Positions 1 through 13,500 of a stretch of DNA of 64,000 nt are shown here, piece after piece. The notes beneath the pieces are model-generated. The model was not told where the DNA came from, searched no databases, and was given only the letters and a program-made list of their open reading frames with translations. The stretch's first letter is position 1, and each line of letters starts with the position of its first letter. The position numbers and the translations under genes were made by a program. Origin of the DNA: Phorcus lineatus (Eukaryota > Mollusca > Gastropoda > Trochida > Trochidae); contig OV121096.1 of assembly GCA_921293015.1 (NCBI GenBank), positions 24,811,729 through 24,875,728 of the forward strand, in the 5' to 3' direction.

Positions 1-772
1 CATATCTGTTTTATTTTATCTAAAAAACTGTTCGTTTGATAATGAATAACGTTTACAGAATTTCATTCAAGGTAAAAACTGTTTGGTTTTGAATTTTAAT
101 ATACAAGGTTTCAATCAGTTTTAATCAGAAACTTGTCTTGGAATTATTCATATCGGAAACTATGTCCAAATTAAGATATACAAGATTAAACTTGTATCAT
201 GAAAATTTAGCACTGATTAACAATGGAAAAATAAGGCTTGAAAGACAAACAACACCTGATGACTCCAAATATATTTCCACAATAAGTTGTTTCCTAAATT
301 ATCTTGATTTTATTATCAATGTTATTTCTAAAAAGGAAGTCCCTTAAAAATGAAATGAAAATGTGTCAACAAAATCCCAATTTTTGACAGTCGACATTTT
401 GTTTCAAAATATTAACGGTAACTTGAACCATTAAGATTTAATGATTTGTAGCGAACCCTGTGACAACTTGTGAAGTTAATAAAATGATTAATTTGAAACA
501 TCAATATGAGATGGTTGTTCCGTATTCTGTTTGACAACTTGTAAACTTAATATAACAATTAATTTGATACATTAATATTGGATGTTTGCTACTGAACCTG
601 TGTTTGTTGACTTGCCAATGATGTTTCCTACATGAGATGCATGGATGTGTCAGATAAGATTATCGATCAGAACAACGCACATGTTGAACACGGTGTAATG
701 AGTGATCGATGCCTTGCATTCACTGAATCAGACGACACACGCGAGATTAACATCGCAGACGAAATTTGCAAT
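1..772. other. AT-rich non-coding DNA
   Basis: No convincing exon, RNA gene or repeat was recognised here. The only open frame of any size, at about 138-347, is AT-rich, has no recognisable domain and no splice context. Confidence 0.5.
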
Positions 773-935
773 CAGTGAGGAGCAGACGACAGTGCGGTCA
801 GTGAGGAACAGACGACATTGTACTTACTGAGGAGCAGGCGACACCGCACTCATTGAGAAGCAGACGACACCGGGCTCATTGAAAAGCAGACGACAAAACA
901 ATATATTGCATCTTTGATGAACAGACGACAAAAAG
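773..935. repeat. Degenerate ~26 bp tandem repeat
   Basis: About six imperfect units share the core GAGGAGCAGACGAC (also seen as GAGAAGCAGACGAC and GATGAACAGACGAC), spaced roughly 25-35 bp. The units have drifted enough that they look old. No coding or regulatory role can be read from them. DNA from 936 to 1587 shows nothing recognisable. Confidence 0.55.
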
Positions 936-1587
936 CTATACTGGAGTGAAGATGTTAAGCAGGATGTGACTTTATCGTTTCATGTTTTTGGAAGGCAAAC
1001 AGTTCCTGAACATTTTTATGTGATTCGCTTTCATTAAAATCAAAAGCATGTGACATTTGAGTTTTTTGGTGTGTTAATGGAACACGAAGTTAACCGGATG
1101 ATTTTGTAACAGTTATCAATTGGAAGGAACTATTCTATGATCAAAGTGTTTCGAGGGGATATACTAATGCTCAAAACTTTTGAAGAAAATATGCAAACAA
1201 CTAAATCGGACGACACTAGTACCTTCAATAATACCTCGTAAGGAACAGCTGATAGAAACCTAAATCTGAACCGTGGCTTGACGCACAAAGTTGACGTTGA
1301 GGATCATTCAGATACAAACACCTTTATAACATAAAATTTTGAAAGTGATTTTTAAAAAAAATAAATATTCTCAATCCTGTAACCTAAAAGCACATCTTGA
1401 CAGCTGATGGAAGTGAGTTTAATGGCTCGTCATTAAAATCCTATTTTCAAGCCGAATTTTGAAGGATCAAATATACAAATATACGTGATAACTTAATCAT
1501 AAATTGTTATAAATGGCAGGAGTATAAATCATCACTGTAAATACTGGATCGTGGAGTTTTGATTGGATATCCAACTTGTGAAGAGGA

Positions 1588-2837
1588 CAAGGTCTTTGAC
1601 AATTTACAACTACGGCGACTTAAAAGCAGAAGCAGGCGACTGTTGGATTTTCTTTGATAAATGTGCATATTAGTAAATGATTCCCTGACAATCTTGAAAA
1701 TTGACGTGATTGGTTGAAGAAAGCGAATTCTCTGGACGTTTAATGTAAGTTGAAGTTGACATTGTTGCTTCATTTCTTAATTTCAGTCAATGAGCGAATT
1801 TTGTGGATGTCGAATAGAAAATTCAAAATATTGTCTCTTCCAGTATATGAACTCGATCCTTTTTCACTGCACAACGGTCTGAGAACAAACTCTGCAGTTG
1901 TATGTTCTAACTTTCTAACTAACTTATATTAGCAAATCACAAGACTCCGGATACTTTCAGTATCAGAAGCTAGATGAAACCATCCTGCTTTGCTTTTGAA
2001 ACGCGATAATGTGATTTGTTCGTTACTTACTAGTTTTGATGACCGATCATGCGCTAGTTCTGACTGTCGTCAGACCGTGTTGAGAAGAAACCATCTAACG
2101 AGTTCGTATCCCGGTACAGGCAATATTTCAACCAGATTGTCATAATCATGCGGACAGTAACGGACACTTCCTTTGAGTTCAAGGGGGAAAAGGTCACCTG
2201 CAATGGCAGTTTCAAAACATCATGAAGATAGATACAAATGAGTCTGATGTACATTTAAAGATTTTAAGAGAAATCATCAGTTAACAGATACACCTTACAC
2301 ATCATACCCTGGCGCTAAATGTTATCTTTTACATTTTACCAGCAGAATGATTCAAGGCGCTTAAAGAGACAATCCGTGATTTTCATAACATATTATTTAC
2401 CTTTGATACGAACCTAAATGTCACATGTGGTGATATAAAATCAACACATCATAACTTTTCATGTCCAAAAGACATGTATATGACAAATCCTGGTTTTGCC
2501 TGAAAATCTGAAAACAGCCTTATAAATGCACAGAGGTGTAGATATCACGTCCAATATACATGGATACTATAGTTATATAACCTAACAAACACTATCAACT
2601 CCCGTCTGCCCTCCTGGCTGTTTTAGATAAGTCTCCAAAATTACGTTTGACTATTTGACGCGCGCCACTGTCCGGTTTTCGATTATAATGCGACGTTCAA
2701 CCTTCATTTTGTCACTGTAAAAAAACAATAAGCTTTAAAATGTGTCTTTTTAGTAACAGCGATACTTCGCGATCAAATGACACCATTGATTAGATTTGGC
2801 ATATAAGACTTCAACAACTCACGGAGTGGCTCTTTAA
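1588..2837 (+). mobile_element. 1.25 kb dispersed repeat, copy A
   Basis: This stretch is closely matched, in reverse complement, by 15998-17252. The match runs from CAAGGTCTTTGAC at the left to the terminal CACGGAGTGGCTCTTTAA at the right. Small open frames inside (1507-1773 minus, 1750-1932 plus, 2054-2254 minus) have counterparts in the other copy and have no recognisable domain. The right 477 bp behaves as a separate TTAA-ended MITE that also occurs without the left part near 9.6 kb, so the full length may be a composite. It is a non-autonomous element or a duplicated segment; no transposase is visible. Confidence 0.7.
2361..2837 (+). mobile_element. TTAA-ended MITE, copy 1
   Basis: The element starts TTAAAGAGACAATCCGTGA and ends TCACGGAGTGGCTCTTTAA, giving an imperfect terminal inverted repeat of about 19 bp whose outermost bases are TTAA on both sides. 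TTAA targets are characteristic of piggyBac-type transposition, so a piggyBac-mobilised MITE is the best guess, made from the ends alone. Copies: 15998-16459 (inverted), 9581-9906 (right part only), and a stray end at 17255-17333. Confidence 0.6.
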
Positions 2838-3932
2838 CGTCAATATCAGTACTGAGTAATTCTCTGAAGAGTGTTTAGTTTTGGAGCCATCTCAATAAAT
2901 TATAAGATCCTAATCTACGCTACGCAATCATTTATGTAACGTGAAAAAGCAAATTTATGAGCTTCTTTTAATGAGCTTTTGTTTTGGATTTATTGAACGT
3001 CTTTGCATTATAATGCTGTATCTAACTCTCAGAATCTTTTTCATTTTAAGATGAGTTTCACTTGAGAATTAAAATAGTTTAGGAGAAAGTGATGCAGATG
3101 GAAACGTATATATATAAATATATATATTGAAAGGCATAACTAATATATAAAAGTTTTGAAATTATTTTTCCACACTGTTTTATTGCCACTTAACCGTAAC
3201 AGATTGCGATGACCACTCGATGAGAATGTCAAATGTACACCCGCCGAATTGAAATGAATATAAAGATTTGAAAAAAAAATTGTTTATGGAAAAAAAAAAG
3301 ATTTAGAGAGATTTGGAAGTTACTCATTATGAACAATTTTGAAATGTTAAAAATATTTTCCGTAGAACAAATATGCCTTATATGATGAACGATCTACACT
3401 AATTCCTTTAAATGACAATTCCATAGGTTGCTATTATTTCATGGGGAAAAGTTATAAAGCAAAAAGGCTGTTTTAAAAAATGAATAACACACCAGAAGAC
3501 CTTCTGAAATGCTTTTAGACATTGTTTGAAAAATATAACGAAAATCTATTGAACTTCTTACATCATGTAAATATCTTAACAGCTAATTAATAGAATTTTG
3601 TCAATAAAATGACAGCATTTGCTGCCTATCAATTATTGAGACATTCTGTATACAGACATTCATTTGAAAGAAGAATAAAATAAAAACGGTTATTTTTTCA
3701 ATGATTGAGTATTTCTAGAACGTTTGAAAAGATTCTATAGCCTGGTACACTTGTTTCGATATCACGTTCAATTATTTTTATTCAACACAAACGCTTACCT
3801 TCCATTGCATTCGTGTAGAACAGTGTGTGTGTTCTGTCATATTCGTAATATCGTAAACTTAATTGATTCATCAAAGCTATAATCAATTATGTGTTACATA
3901 TTTTCACCGATTATTATATAAAACAAAAATAT
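2838..3932. other. AT-rich non-coding DNA
   Basis: Contains a short TA-rich run near 3106-3130 and several A-rich tracts. No exon or repeat family was recognised. Confidence 0.45.
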
Positions 3933-4240
3933 ACACTGTACGCCAAAAGAAATGTTACACCTCTTTAAAGTTGATCATAAAAGTATCATAAAAAGTTGTG
4001 TCCTCAAATGAATTTGGTTTGTTGTGTTCAAACATTCCACAAGTTTAGTCTTTTCTGCTAGAATAAGTGACTTGAGAATTTATTGGTACTTATGTAATCG
4101 CCATATTTTCATGGCTGGGGTCAATTGTCCTATTTTCGATCATTCATAAAAGCAACAAAGGCATAGAAAAATCATGAGTTTAATGACATACTGTCTTTGA
4201 TAAGTATCTGGTATGCCCGCCATTGGCATTCAACATGCTT
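3933..4240 (-). mobile_element. Tc1-like transposon 3' end remnant
   Basis: The left end carries a terminal-repeat-like GTACGCCAAAAGAAATGTTAC also seen near 29738-29765. The following 240 bp aligns with the DNA downstream of the Tc1 transposase at 31.3-31.5 kb, including GGGGTCAATTGTCCTATTT. On the minus strand at about 4204-4240 the last codons of a Tc1 transposase are readable (NANGGHTRY), but a one-base deletion upstream breaks the frame. The rest of the element is absent. Confidence 0.7.
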
Positions 4241-4436
4241 GAACCAAAAAACGTGTTTCTGAGTCTTTAAGGAAACGGAAATGCAGTTGAAGTTGACAGT
4301 CAGATTTTACTTCAATTGTTACCGCTTTCTGATGTTTTATCAATGGCCTATTTCGTTCTAGGTGCCAGGTTAAGTATGTTGCCTACCTTTTTCAAATCTT
4401 AACTTAATTGTAATTGAAATCAATTTTTTTTTCAGA

Positions 4437-4536
4437 ATGATGGCTTTGCCTCGTGACATTACAAGAACTATTGCGGTTTCCATCTTCATGGTTATAGACT
4501 TCCTCGCTGTTTCTGTACAGGGGGCCGCAAATGCAG
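4437..4536 (+). CDS. Exon 1: signal peptide
   Basis: A strong acceptor (nine T residues then CAG, ending at 4435) precedes two adjacent in-frame ATGs at 4437 and 4440. The exon encodes a basic start, then a hydrophobic core (IAVSIFMVIDFLAVSV) and a small-residue cleavage region (GAANA). The donor is GCAG|GTAATT at 4537. The exon ends after the first base of a codon, and joining to exon 2 gives GAC (Asp34). The acceptor implies an upstream non-coding exon that was not identified. Confidence 0.68.
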
Positions 4537-7500
4537 GTAATTTACAAGCTGTCATAACAGTTATTATCACGAATATGATTTATCATAAGTGGTAACATAT
4601 TTTCAATATATGCACATGTGCACATAAAAAAATGTATCTCTTTTGCCTAGCACCGTTTAACTCAGCGAGAGTTACCGTATTTCATCTTCTTTGACGTCAC
4701 AAATGACGAGACATCACAGTAGCGGGCAGTCGCAAGTGAAGTCGTCCCTTTTCTGAATATTCCATTTGAATGAAATAGAATGAATAATAAAGAAATTATT
4801 ACGCAAACAAAATATAAAATTAAGTAACATGATTTAATTGACTTGTGAAATACTCGAGCATTAAAGACTTATATGTTTAAAAAGGTTTCTAAAAATTCGA
4901 AAAGTAATGCAAACGGTTACGATGAAAATCAATCTTTTTCGGAAACTTTCCCTATTCTTTTATCATACTCGTGGTCATAAAAATTGAGAATTTCAAGTTT
5001 AAGATATGTTTTCTAAATGGAGCAACATATCTTCACCATTCATAGTGTATTGACGCTCTTTCAAGTTCTGATTGTAATTATAACCAGTATTTGTCACAAT
5101 TGCAAGAAAATGACCTCAAATAACAAATACATCATAGAGTTTCTACAGAGTAGACTTGGTTACAGCGGTTCATGAAAAATCGCGCTATTAACATTATAAA
5201 AACTGGTCAAAATCTCGAAGTGACATTGACAATGAGATCACGGTCACCCAAATCGAATGGTGAATCGTTACTATTGTAGAGACGGATTACGGGGCTGAAT
5301 ACTGTGTACCCTGCGCCGCGACGTCAAGGGGACAACAGTCATTAGACTTTACAAAAGCTGTTCTAGGTCACGTTTTATATCTACGAAACATTTCTTAGAT
5401 TGTACATCTTACGTACTAAGCTCTACATATTAAAAATTAAATTCGAAATTAAGACATCACGTTATATTTACATTAATAAATTCCATCCTGTATCATATCA
5501 TGAATATAAACCTCAAAATGTTTATCATTGTATTCTATAAATGTGTAAAAAAGGATTTTCCTTTTTTAATTTTGCTTTACTATAACGTAGTGAAAATTAG
5601 ATACTTGACACTTCAAATTACTATTTTTTGTTTGCCATTAATGTATTGTGATATTCTATATACACATCTTCTTCTTCAAGTCATCGAATGAAATCAATTT
5701 TAAAAAGGTATCAGAAGACTCTAATCTCTTTAGGTCACACAAGTTAATGTATAGGTTTAACAAACATTCATCAAGCTTAGTGCTCCTTCATATAAAGTAT
5801 TGTGTGAATACATTTTAATCATTTTAGTAGTGAAATAGAATCGCGACACTTAACTTACAATGGTACGTTTGTTTAAACCTGCTCTTGTTACATCCTGCTA
5901 CATCAGCGTATTTGCCTCTGCCTAGCTCCATCATATGATGGAGCTAGGCGGAGGCAAATACGCTGATGTAGCAGGATGATTTTATTATTATTAACACTGT
6001 CTTGCAGTTGAAAACATTTATTATCGTTTTCGTGAGATCAATTTATTTAACTAGAAAACGTGCTACTGCCCCTTTAATAGTAAAGGTAAGTTAAACAAAA
6101 ATTCTGGATACGTTATTACCCTTTTCCGGTTCCGTCATTACCTTTGTTACAGATTTGATGTTGAATAAGTTAAAATTGGAAAACTAATTATTTCTTCATG
6201 TTCCGGTGGAATTTTATATAACGATGCGACTGTATTCTGAATTGTGTACTATTCTCTAATTTGTATTGTTTAAGTCAGACATTACGGTAATGACTTTCCG
6301 ACACGGTTCTGTACAAAAAGTAGGTCACAACAGGATGTGTGATAAACGTTTTCTCCACATTGACACCTTCAGTGACGAGACAAGGCATGTTACATAGCCT
6401 TAGGCAAGAGATGAGACGGAACAAATTTTTAAAATGTCAGCTAATAAATTGCTCTCGACGCCGTTGCTATAACAACGATGTTTTGATATATGAATGTTTC
6501 ATGTTTCCCTCGTCGACGGAGTCAATGTTTGGACGAACTCGTTGTGATATAAGATTTAATCAATTTATTTTATGTCTATAAGAACGAAAGACAACATGCA
6601 AGGTAAAACAATAGCGTTAACAAGTGTATCCAAACAAAACCCATTAAAGCGCTTATGAGATTGTTTTAATTAAAATGTTCAGTTGGTATGTATGTAACCT
6701 TTTGTGTCCATTAAAACAAATACACCAAGACATTACAACCCCATCATTAAAAATAATAATAATGATAAACGAAAACAAAAAACAAAGAAGAAAATTATAA
6801 ACAACAACAACAGAAAACAAAACAAGAAACCCAAAACACAATCTCATAAAATTGTCAATAATGTAGTCTTTCTTTACTGAGTTTTGTTTTAAGGATGTCG
6901 GTTCCTCAAATTTAAAGTATTAAACTTTTTTTCCAACTTGTTTTTTCAAAAGTTTAGTGTATTTGCTTGAAATATCAACCCAAAAAAATGGGGGTTAGTG
7001 TTGTTTTTTTCGAGATATATTAAGCCAAAGATCCCTATGTCAGTCATAGATTTAACATGGGAGTCCATGTGGAAATGATGACCTTTTTTGAGGAATCTTA
7101 AATTTAAATTAGTTCCTGTATTAAACTTTTTTTAATATGAAAACATGTTTGAGTTAACATAATTTTCTTCCAGAAAAATGTATAAACTATATATGGTACG
7201 GTGGGTTTTTAGCCGCTACGGCACAACATGTATTCAAACATTTCAATTAAATTATCAACATTTAAGCTATTTTTGTACTAAAAACATGCTTTCTCCCACT
7301 CATTATCTAAAAATATACCTGAACGCATACATACAAATCGTATTCTTTCAACAGCATCTATTTCCTATGAAAAACAGATAGAACGTGCTCAAATGATAGT
7401 TACTATTAAAACTGCTGAGTCAGCAAAATTGTGAATTATTTCAAAATGAAAAATAATACGTTTCTTAATTTTGATGAATATTTAATCAGAAATCATCAAA

Positions 7501-10500
7501 AGTGAGACATTGCTGCTTCATTTTGGTTTATTATATAAGAACATTATGATTTAAGGTTATTTGAGTTTTGTCACTGTGACTGAGGAGCGAACATCCTTAA
7601 AGGTACTAGTGCACGCTTTTACGGTTTAAATTGGCTATTTTAAGGTTTAAGAGGACTTATGCCATCACTTAAGCTTTCTATCGATGCAATGAAATACTTG
7701 AAATTCTTTACAATTGACCTGCAATCAACAATGAAAAAATTTAGACAGCCGCTGTCGGCTTGGACATATAACAAATCTAAGGTTAGCTGTGCACAAAACG
7801 GATAAATTATAGACAGTTGAAAGCGGCTGAACTATTATTATGTGCAGCTGTTGAATTTACCTAAACTCTGAACTGAGAACAAATAATGAATTATGTTTTA
7901 TGAAAGCAATGTTGTAAATAAACCGATTTAATAACACAGCAGTAGCATTGCTATTAGATAGACCAAAGCGGCTGCCGTTTCCGCTTTTTTGGTTATAAGC
8001 AAAATCTTAATATTTCCGATATCGTAGTTCATGCGGATTTATTGTAACGTAACATTAAATACTTCAGGTCTTTAAAAATCAACTTTACTACCTGAATACG
8101 TAAATATTCGTTAAATAACTTACGAGGTAGATTACTTGAGTGAGGATCTTGAATAATATCGAGAGATATGCAGTATCTGTGCATTCCTTGTGTTAAAGAA
8201 ATATTGCTGTGCACTAGTGCGTTTAAAGATAAATTGTTTGTGTGAAAGTTGCTGCTGAGTAAAATCTTTCGTATCAAGTGATCCTGCGTCGTATTTCACA
8301 CGTAACAGTGACAAAACTTGTTTTACAGAGGCAAGTTCTACTGAAAACAGAAATATTTCTGATTTCTTTACCTGATTTAAGAATTGTTACGGAATTTTTT
8401 ATAAGCTTATTAAGTTTGTAAAACATCTTCTTTCTAGGTGGTTCTGCGCCTTATTCCAATCGTATATCAACATTGTCCAAATCATTTCTATATGTTTAAT
8501 TCTTCTTTTACAGTAACAAGTTCTTCTGATAACAGAAATCTGGTTTGTTTACCTGAATCAAGTATTATATTTATTGTCTGGTGATTAACTAATGGAATAA
8601 GAGGAATCGTCCTCAAAACATAAGATATTGCGAAAAGGTACAGCAACCAGAAATATCTATGTTTTCAAAAGATTTTGTCTCTTTGATTCTTAACCATATT
8701 TCAATTTACATTGTCCCCAAACATCACTCCAGGAAACATTTCTTTCGCAGAGTAATTACTCCTGAATGTTTCTGATATATGTTTGCCCGATTCTAGTAGC
8801 ATCTCTTGCTGTCGAGTGATCTTGCGACATTTTGAAATATAACATTGTTCCAAATTCGCTCAACGTGTATAAAGATCATTTTATAGAGACGTGTTATTTC
8901 CGTTTCTGATATCACAGAAATCTTTTTGTTTTGTTTACGAGTTTACTTTATCACTCGATATCAGGTGATTCAACACATATTTCAATATTACATAGTCCCC
9001 ATTCTTCACAACATTATAAAACTTCTTTTACAAAGACATATTCCCCTGAAAGGACACATCTTTCTGGTTTGTTAAGCGTTTCAAATAATATCTCTTGATA
9101 TCGGATTATTCTGCGCCATGTTTCAATACAACATAGTCCCAAATCTTCACAAAATTATAAAACTTCTTTTACAAAGACATATTCCTCTGGAAGGAGAAAT
9201 GTTTCTGGTTTGGTAACCCGATTCTAGTGAAATATCTTACTGTCGAGTGATTCTGCGCCATTTTTCAATATACCAATATATATTCAATATTCAATATTTC
9301 AATATATTGTCCCCATTTCTCACAACATGTATAATGCTACTTGTACAGAGACATGTTATTTCCGACATCAGAAATCTTTCTGGTTTTTTACGAGTTTCAA
9401 TTAATATCCCTTGTAATATCTCAAGTAATATCTCTTGTAACCGGGTGATTCTGCGCTTATTTCAATAATAAATAGTCCCAAATCGTCACATCGTTATAAA
9501 ACGTCTTTTACGGAAACATATTCTTCTGAAAGCAGACATGTTTCTGGTTTGTGTACCTGGCTGAATTAATAAAAAAAAGAAAAGCCTTGTAAATGCACAG
9601 AGTGGTAGATATCACGTCCAATATACATGGATACTAGTAATATAACCTAACAAACACTATCAACACGTAACTGCCCTCCTGGCGGTTTTAGAGAAGTCTC
9701 CAAAATTACGTTTGACTATTTGACGCGCACCACTGTCCGGTTTTCGATCATAACTGCGACGTTCTACCTTCATATTGTCCCTTTAAAAAACCCCAATAAG
9801 CTTTAAAATGTGTCTTTTTGGTAACAGTCTATACTTCGCGATCAAATGACGCCATTGATTAAGTTTGGCATATAACACTTCAACAACTCACGGAGTGGCT
9901 CTTTAAAGGAAACAGAACATTTTCTGATTTTTTTTACTTGTAAGTAGTTTGTTACTGACTAAAACAAGAACTGTATTTCATCGATTCAAATTATAAGTTT
10001 CAATTGCATATGTCACAGGAGCCGTCTTAATCACAGGAAGTGAGACAATAGCCTCAAACCAACAGATTATTGTTTCTATTGATCTTAATCCCGGATCCGG
10101 AAATAACATGTGGTTTCTCCTGGACCCTGAATCAGAAGCGTTATAGTCTGCTTTGAAAGAAATGGGATTTATATGCGTGTTTAGGGTGATCTTATGTCAC
10201 GCCTTGTCTGTTTTAAATGGTCCATGTAAATAATAGGGAAATTATAGGCACTATAGCACTCTTTTTCGGTTCAAATTGGCTATTTTGAGGCATATGGGAA
10301 TACTTGCAATGACTTTAGCTTTCTATCGATGCAATGAAACACTTATTCTTTACAGTTTACTTGTTATTAACAATGCAAAACTTACGACGTCGGTTTACGA
10401 GATCTGAAAAAAACTATGGTCAGCTGTGGCACAAAATGGAAACTTGTACAGTTAAAAACGGCTAATCTAATAATGTTTGCAGCTTTTGATTTTACCTAAA

Positions 10501-13500
10501 CTCTGAACTGAGAATAAAGTATGATGTATTGTTTATTAAAGCAATCTTTTAATTAAACCGATTTAAAATGTAGTATAAGGATTGTTATTGGACTGAAATC
10601 ACTATAGCACACGTTTTTCGTTCAAATTGGCTATTTTAAGGCATATGATGATTTAGGCACTCACTTTAGCTTTCTATCAATGCAATGAAATACTTTTTAT
10701 TCTGTACAATTGACCTGAAACTGACTGAGTTAGTAATAGGCGCGGCTTCTGAATTCACCTAAACTCTGAACGGAGAACAAAGAATGAAATATCAAAGCAA
10801 TCTTGTAACCCAATAGATTTAAAAAAATGTAGTATATATTAAGCATAATATAGCGGCTGCCGTTTTCGTTCTCCTGGCTTTAAGCTCTTAATCAAGTACA
10901 AATTTCAAAAAAGCATGTTTTGATTGGATATCCGGATAGGAATAATGATCCATTGAATATCATCATAATCTTGATAAAATATCTTATATTTAAAAGCAAG
11001 CTATTCGAAACATTCCAGAACAAAATAAGGGAATAGTATTTTCTTACTAAGTGTTCCGCCATAATTGAGTCTAATTAATTATTGAGCCTATTCTATAAAT
11101 TCTGTCAACTTGCATTAAATACTTCCGGTTTTAGAGTCAAGATTATATCCCGAATACGTACATATGTGTTAAAAAACTTACGAGCTAGATTACCTGAGTG
11201 CGTGTCGTTAGTAACATCGAGATTTATGCATTATCTGTGCATTCGTCGTATATACGAAACATTGGTGTGCACTAGTGCCTTTGAAGGACAAATCCATGTA
11301 TTGCTGAGGCATGCTTTAGATATAAAATGTAAATATGACTAATGTAAAGAATTTTATACATCTTCATTGGAAAAATGAAATATAAAACAGTAAATATGTT
11401 TATCTTTCACATATTTCCAATGAAAACATAAACATGTTATTCTTTGTTCTGATTTAACAGTAATAAGATACATTCCATAAGAAAATACGGTTTAAATTTT
11501 AGAATATAAACGTAAAGTTGAATATATACTAACTTCAGCCATTAATGATCATGAAACTTCTTTGTTCTTGACTCAAAATCAAATAGAAAAGCCTCCTTAA
11601 AACCTACTCCTTGATTTATCCAAACCGTAAATAAAAGAAGGTTTTTACACGGTACACCATTTTTCGTCCGACTGTGTGTAAATCATACATCATTAGTTAT
11701 GCCTGTTTTGGATACCGACGACGGTATCACATAGTATGATTGGACTAGTCTATTTCAACATAATGATAACATAATGTCAATTTTCACACCGTAAGAATAT
11801 TACGAGTTTAAGTGTTAATGATTGTTCGCTTATGATACAACGACATTCAAATTACATACCCGTAGGATGTAAATCGACTGCAAACCATATTGCTATTAGC
11901 AGTTGTCACAGGTACATCACCCTTAAAGGTGATCCCATTTTCTCCCTTTTCTCATTTTTACAAAGATAGAAGATTGGAGTCATTCTCTCCCCACAGGGGT
12001 AGCGCCGTCATTAATTCCTATACAATCTCTGTTATTATAAGAGCTCTTCTAGAGCTTCCGGCAGTTTCCCCTGGTGGCACAATATTGCTATTGCAAGTTA
12101 AACTAACTTGCAAAATTTCAACGAATTTCAGCCAATCCTCTTTTATTATAAGACCTCTTCTCGATCTTCCGGCAGTGTCCCTTAGCGGCACAATATTGCA
12201 ACTTAAACTACCATGCAAAATTTTAGCCAATGAAAACACCGAATGCATGAATAACATAATTGTTGTTATGCAGGCCTATGCAATGATGATGTCGTTGAAT
12301 ATGGCGTATGTGTTCTGTAAAGAAGACTCAAAGTGCAAAGTGCATTTTCGAATAAAGTTTAGCGTATGGACACCTTACGGAAATATTTGAATGATAACAT
12401 TTGAAACGACGTCGCTGAATGCACAACAAACTTTGATTGCACCCAATCAGATTTCTACATGTTGAGATCGAGAAACGTTCGTATCATGGCAGAGGTTGAA
12501 TAGGAATTAATGACGGAGCTAACTCTGTAGGGAGAGAACGGTTTAGGTAGAGCTCAACCGTTTTAGGAAAATATGGTCATCTGATACCATCATCGTTCCA
12601 CCTAAATTGGTAGAAATTGTTTTCAGGTTAATTCTTGTTCACAACTATTTCAAGACAGACATTAGTATATCTACCTTGTTTAAAAGGATGACAGGTCACC
12701 CTTGAAATGTTTGATATTTCTCATGACCTTGCTTTTGATCATTAAGCTTCATACACAGAACTCACGTTTAACATGGCATTTGTAGCTATGAATGCACAAG
12801 CAGAAGCTACCAAGCACGACGAATGCTTGTTTCCATCCATTCTCTCCCAACAGAGGTAGCTCCGTCATAAATTCCTATGCAACCTCTGTCTTAATTCGAA
12901 GGTTTCTTGTGCACGAAAAGTTGAACGCTGATTGGATGCGATGAAAGTTAGTTGTGCAATCAGCGACGCCGTTTAAAAAATTATCGCCTCCGTTACTTCC
13001 GGAAGCTTTACAAAGTTAAACTTTATTTGAATTTGCACCCTGCACTTTTACGTCGTTACAGAACACATACACCTCATTTTGCGACTGCATCATTGCACAG
13101 GCCTATATGACAACAATATGCTATTCATGCATTTCGCAGTATTCGTTGTTTTCATTGGCTGAAATATTGCCAGGTAGTTTTAGTTGCAACATATCGCCGG
13201 TAGGGGAAACTGCCTGATGCCCGAGAGACCTTTGAATTAAGACAGAGGTTGTATAGGAATTTATGACGGAGCTACCTCTGTTGGGAGAGAATGGTTTCCA
13301 TCACGTGTCTTCTAAAATAGTGTACTTCAAAATATCAAATATCTAACATGGTTTCGTTAATCCAACAAAACTCAGATAAAACCGTTAGGTTAGAAGGGCA
13401 CTGAAAATGACATTTATTGATTAAAGCCATCAACAGTTATAAGCGGAAGTACGCGCATGAAAACAAATCTCACTCGTATGAACTAACGTTGTATTGAATA

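Noticed and set aside
11890-12390. 166-codon open frame
   Set aside because: It lies mostly inside a MITE and spans its terminal repeat. Other copies of the MITE do not keep the frame.
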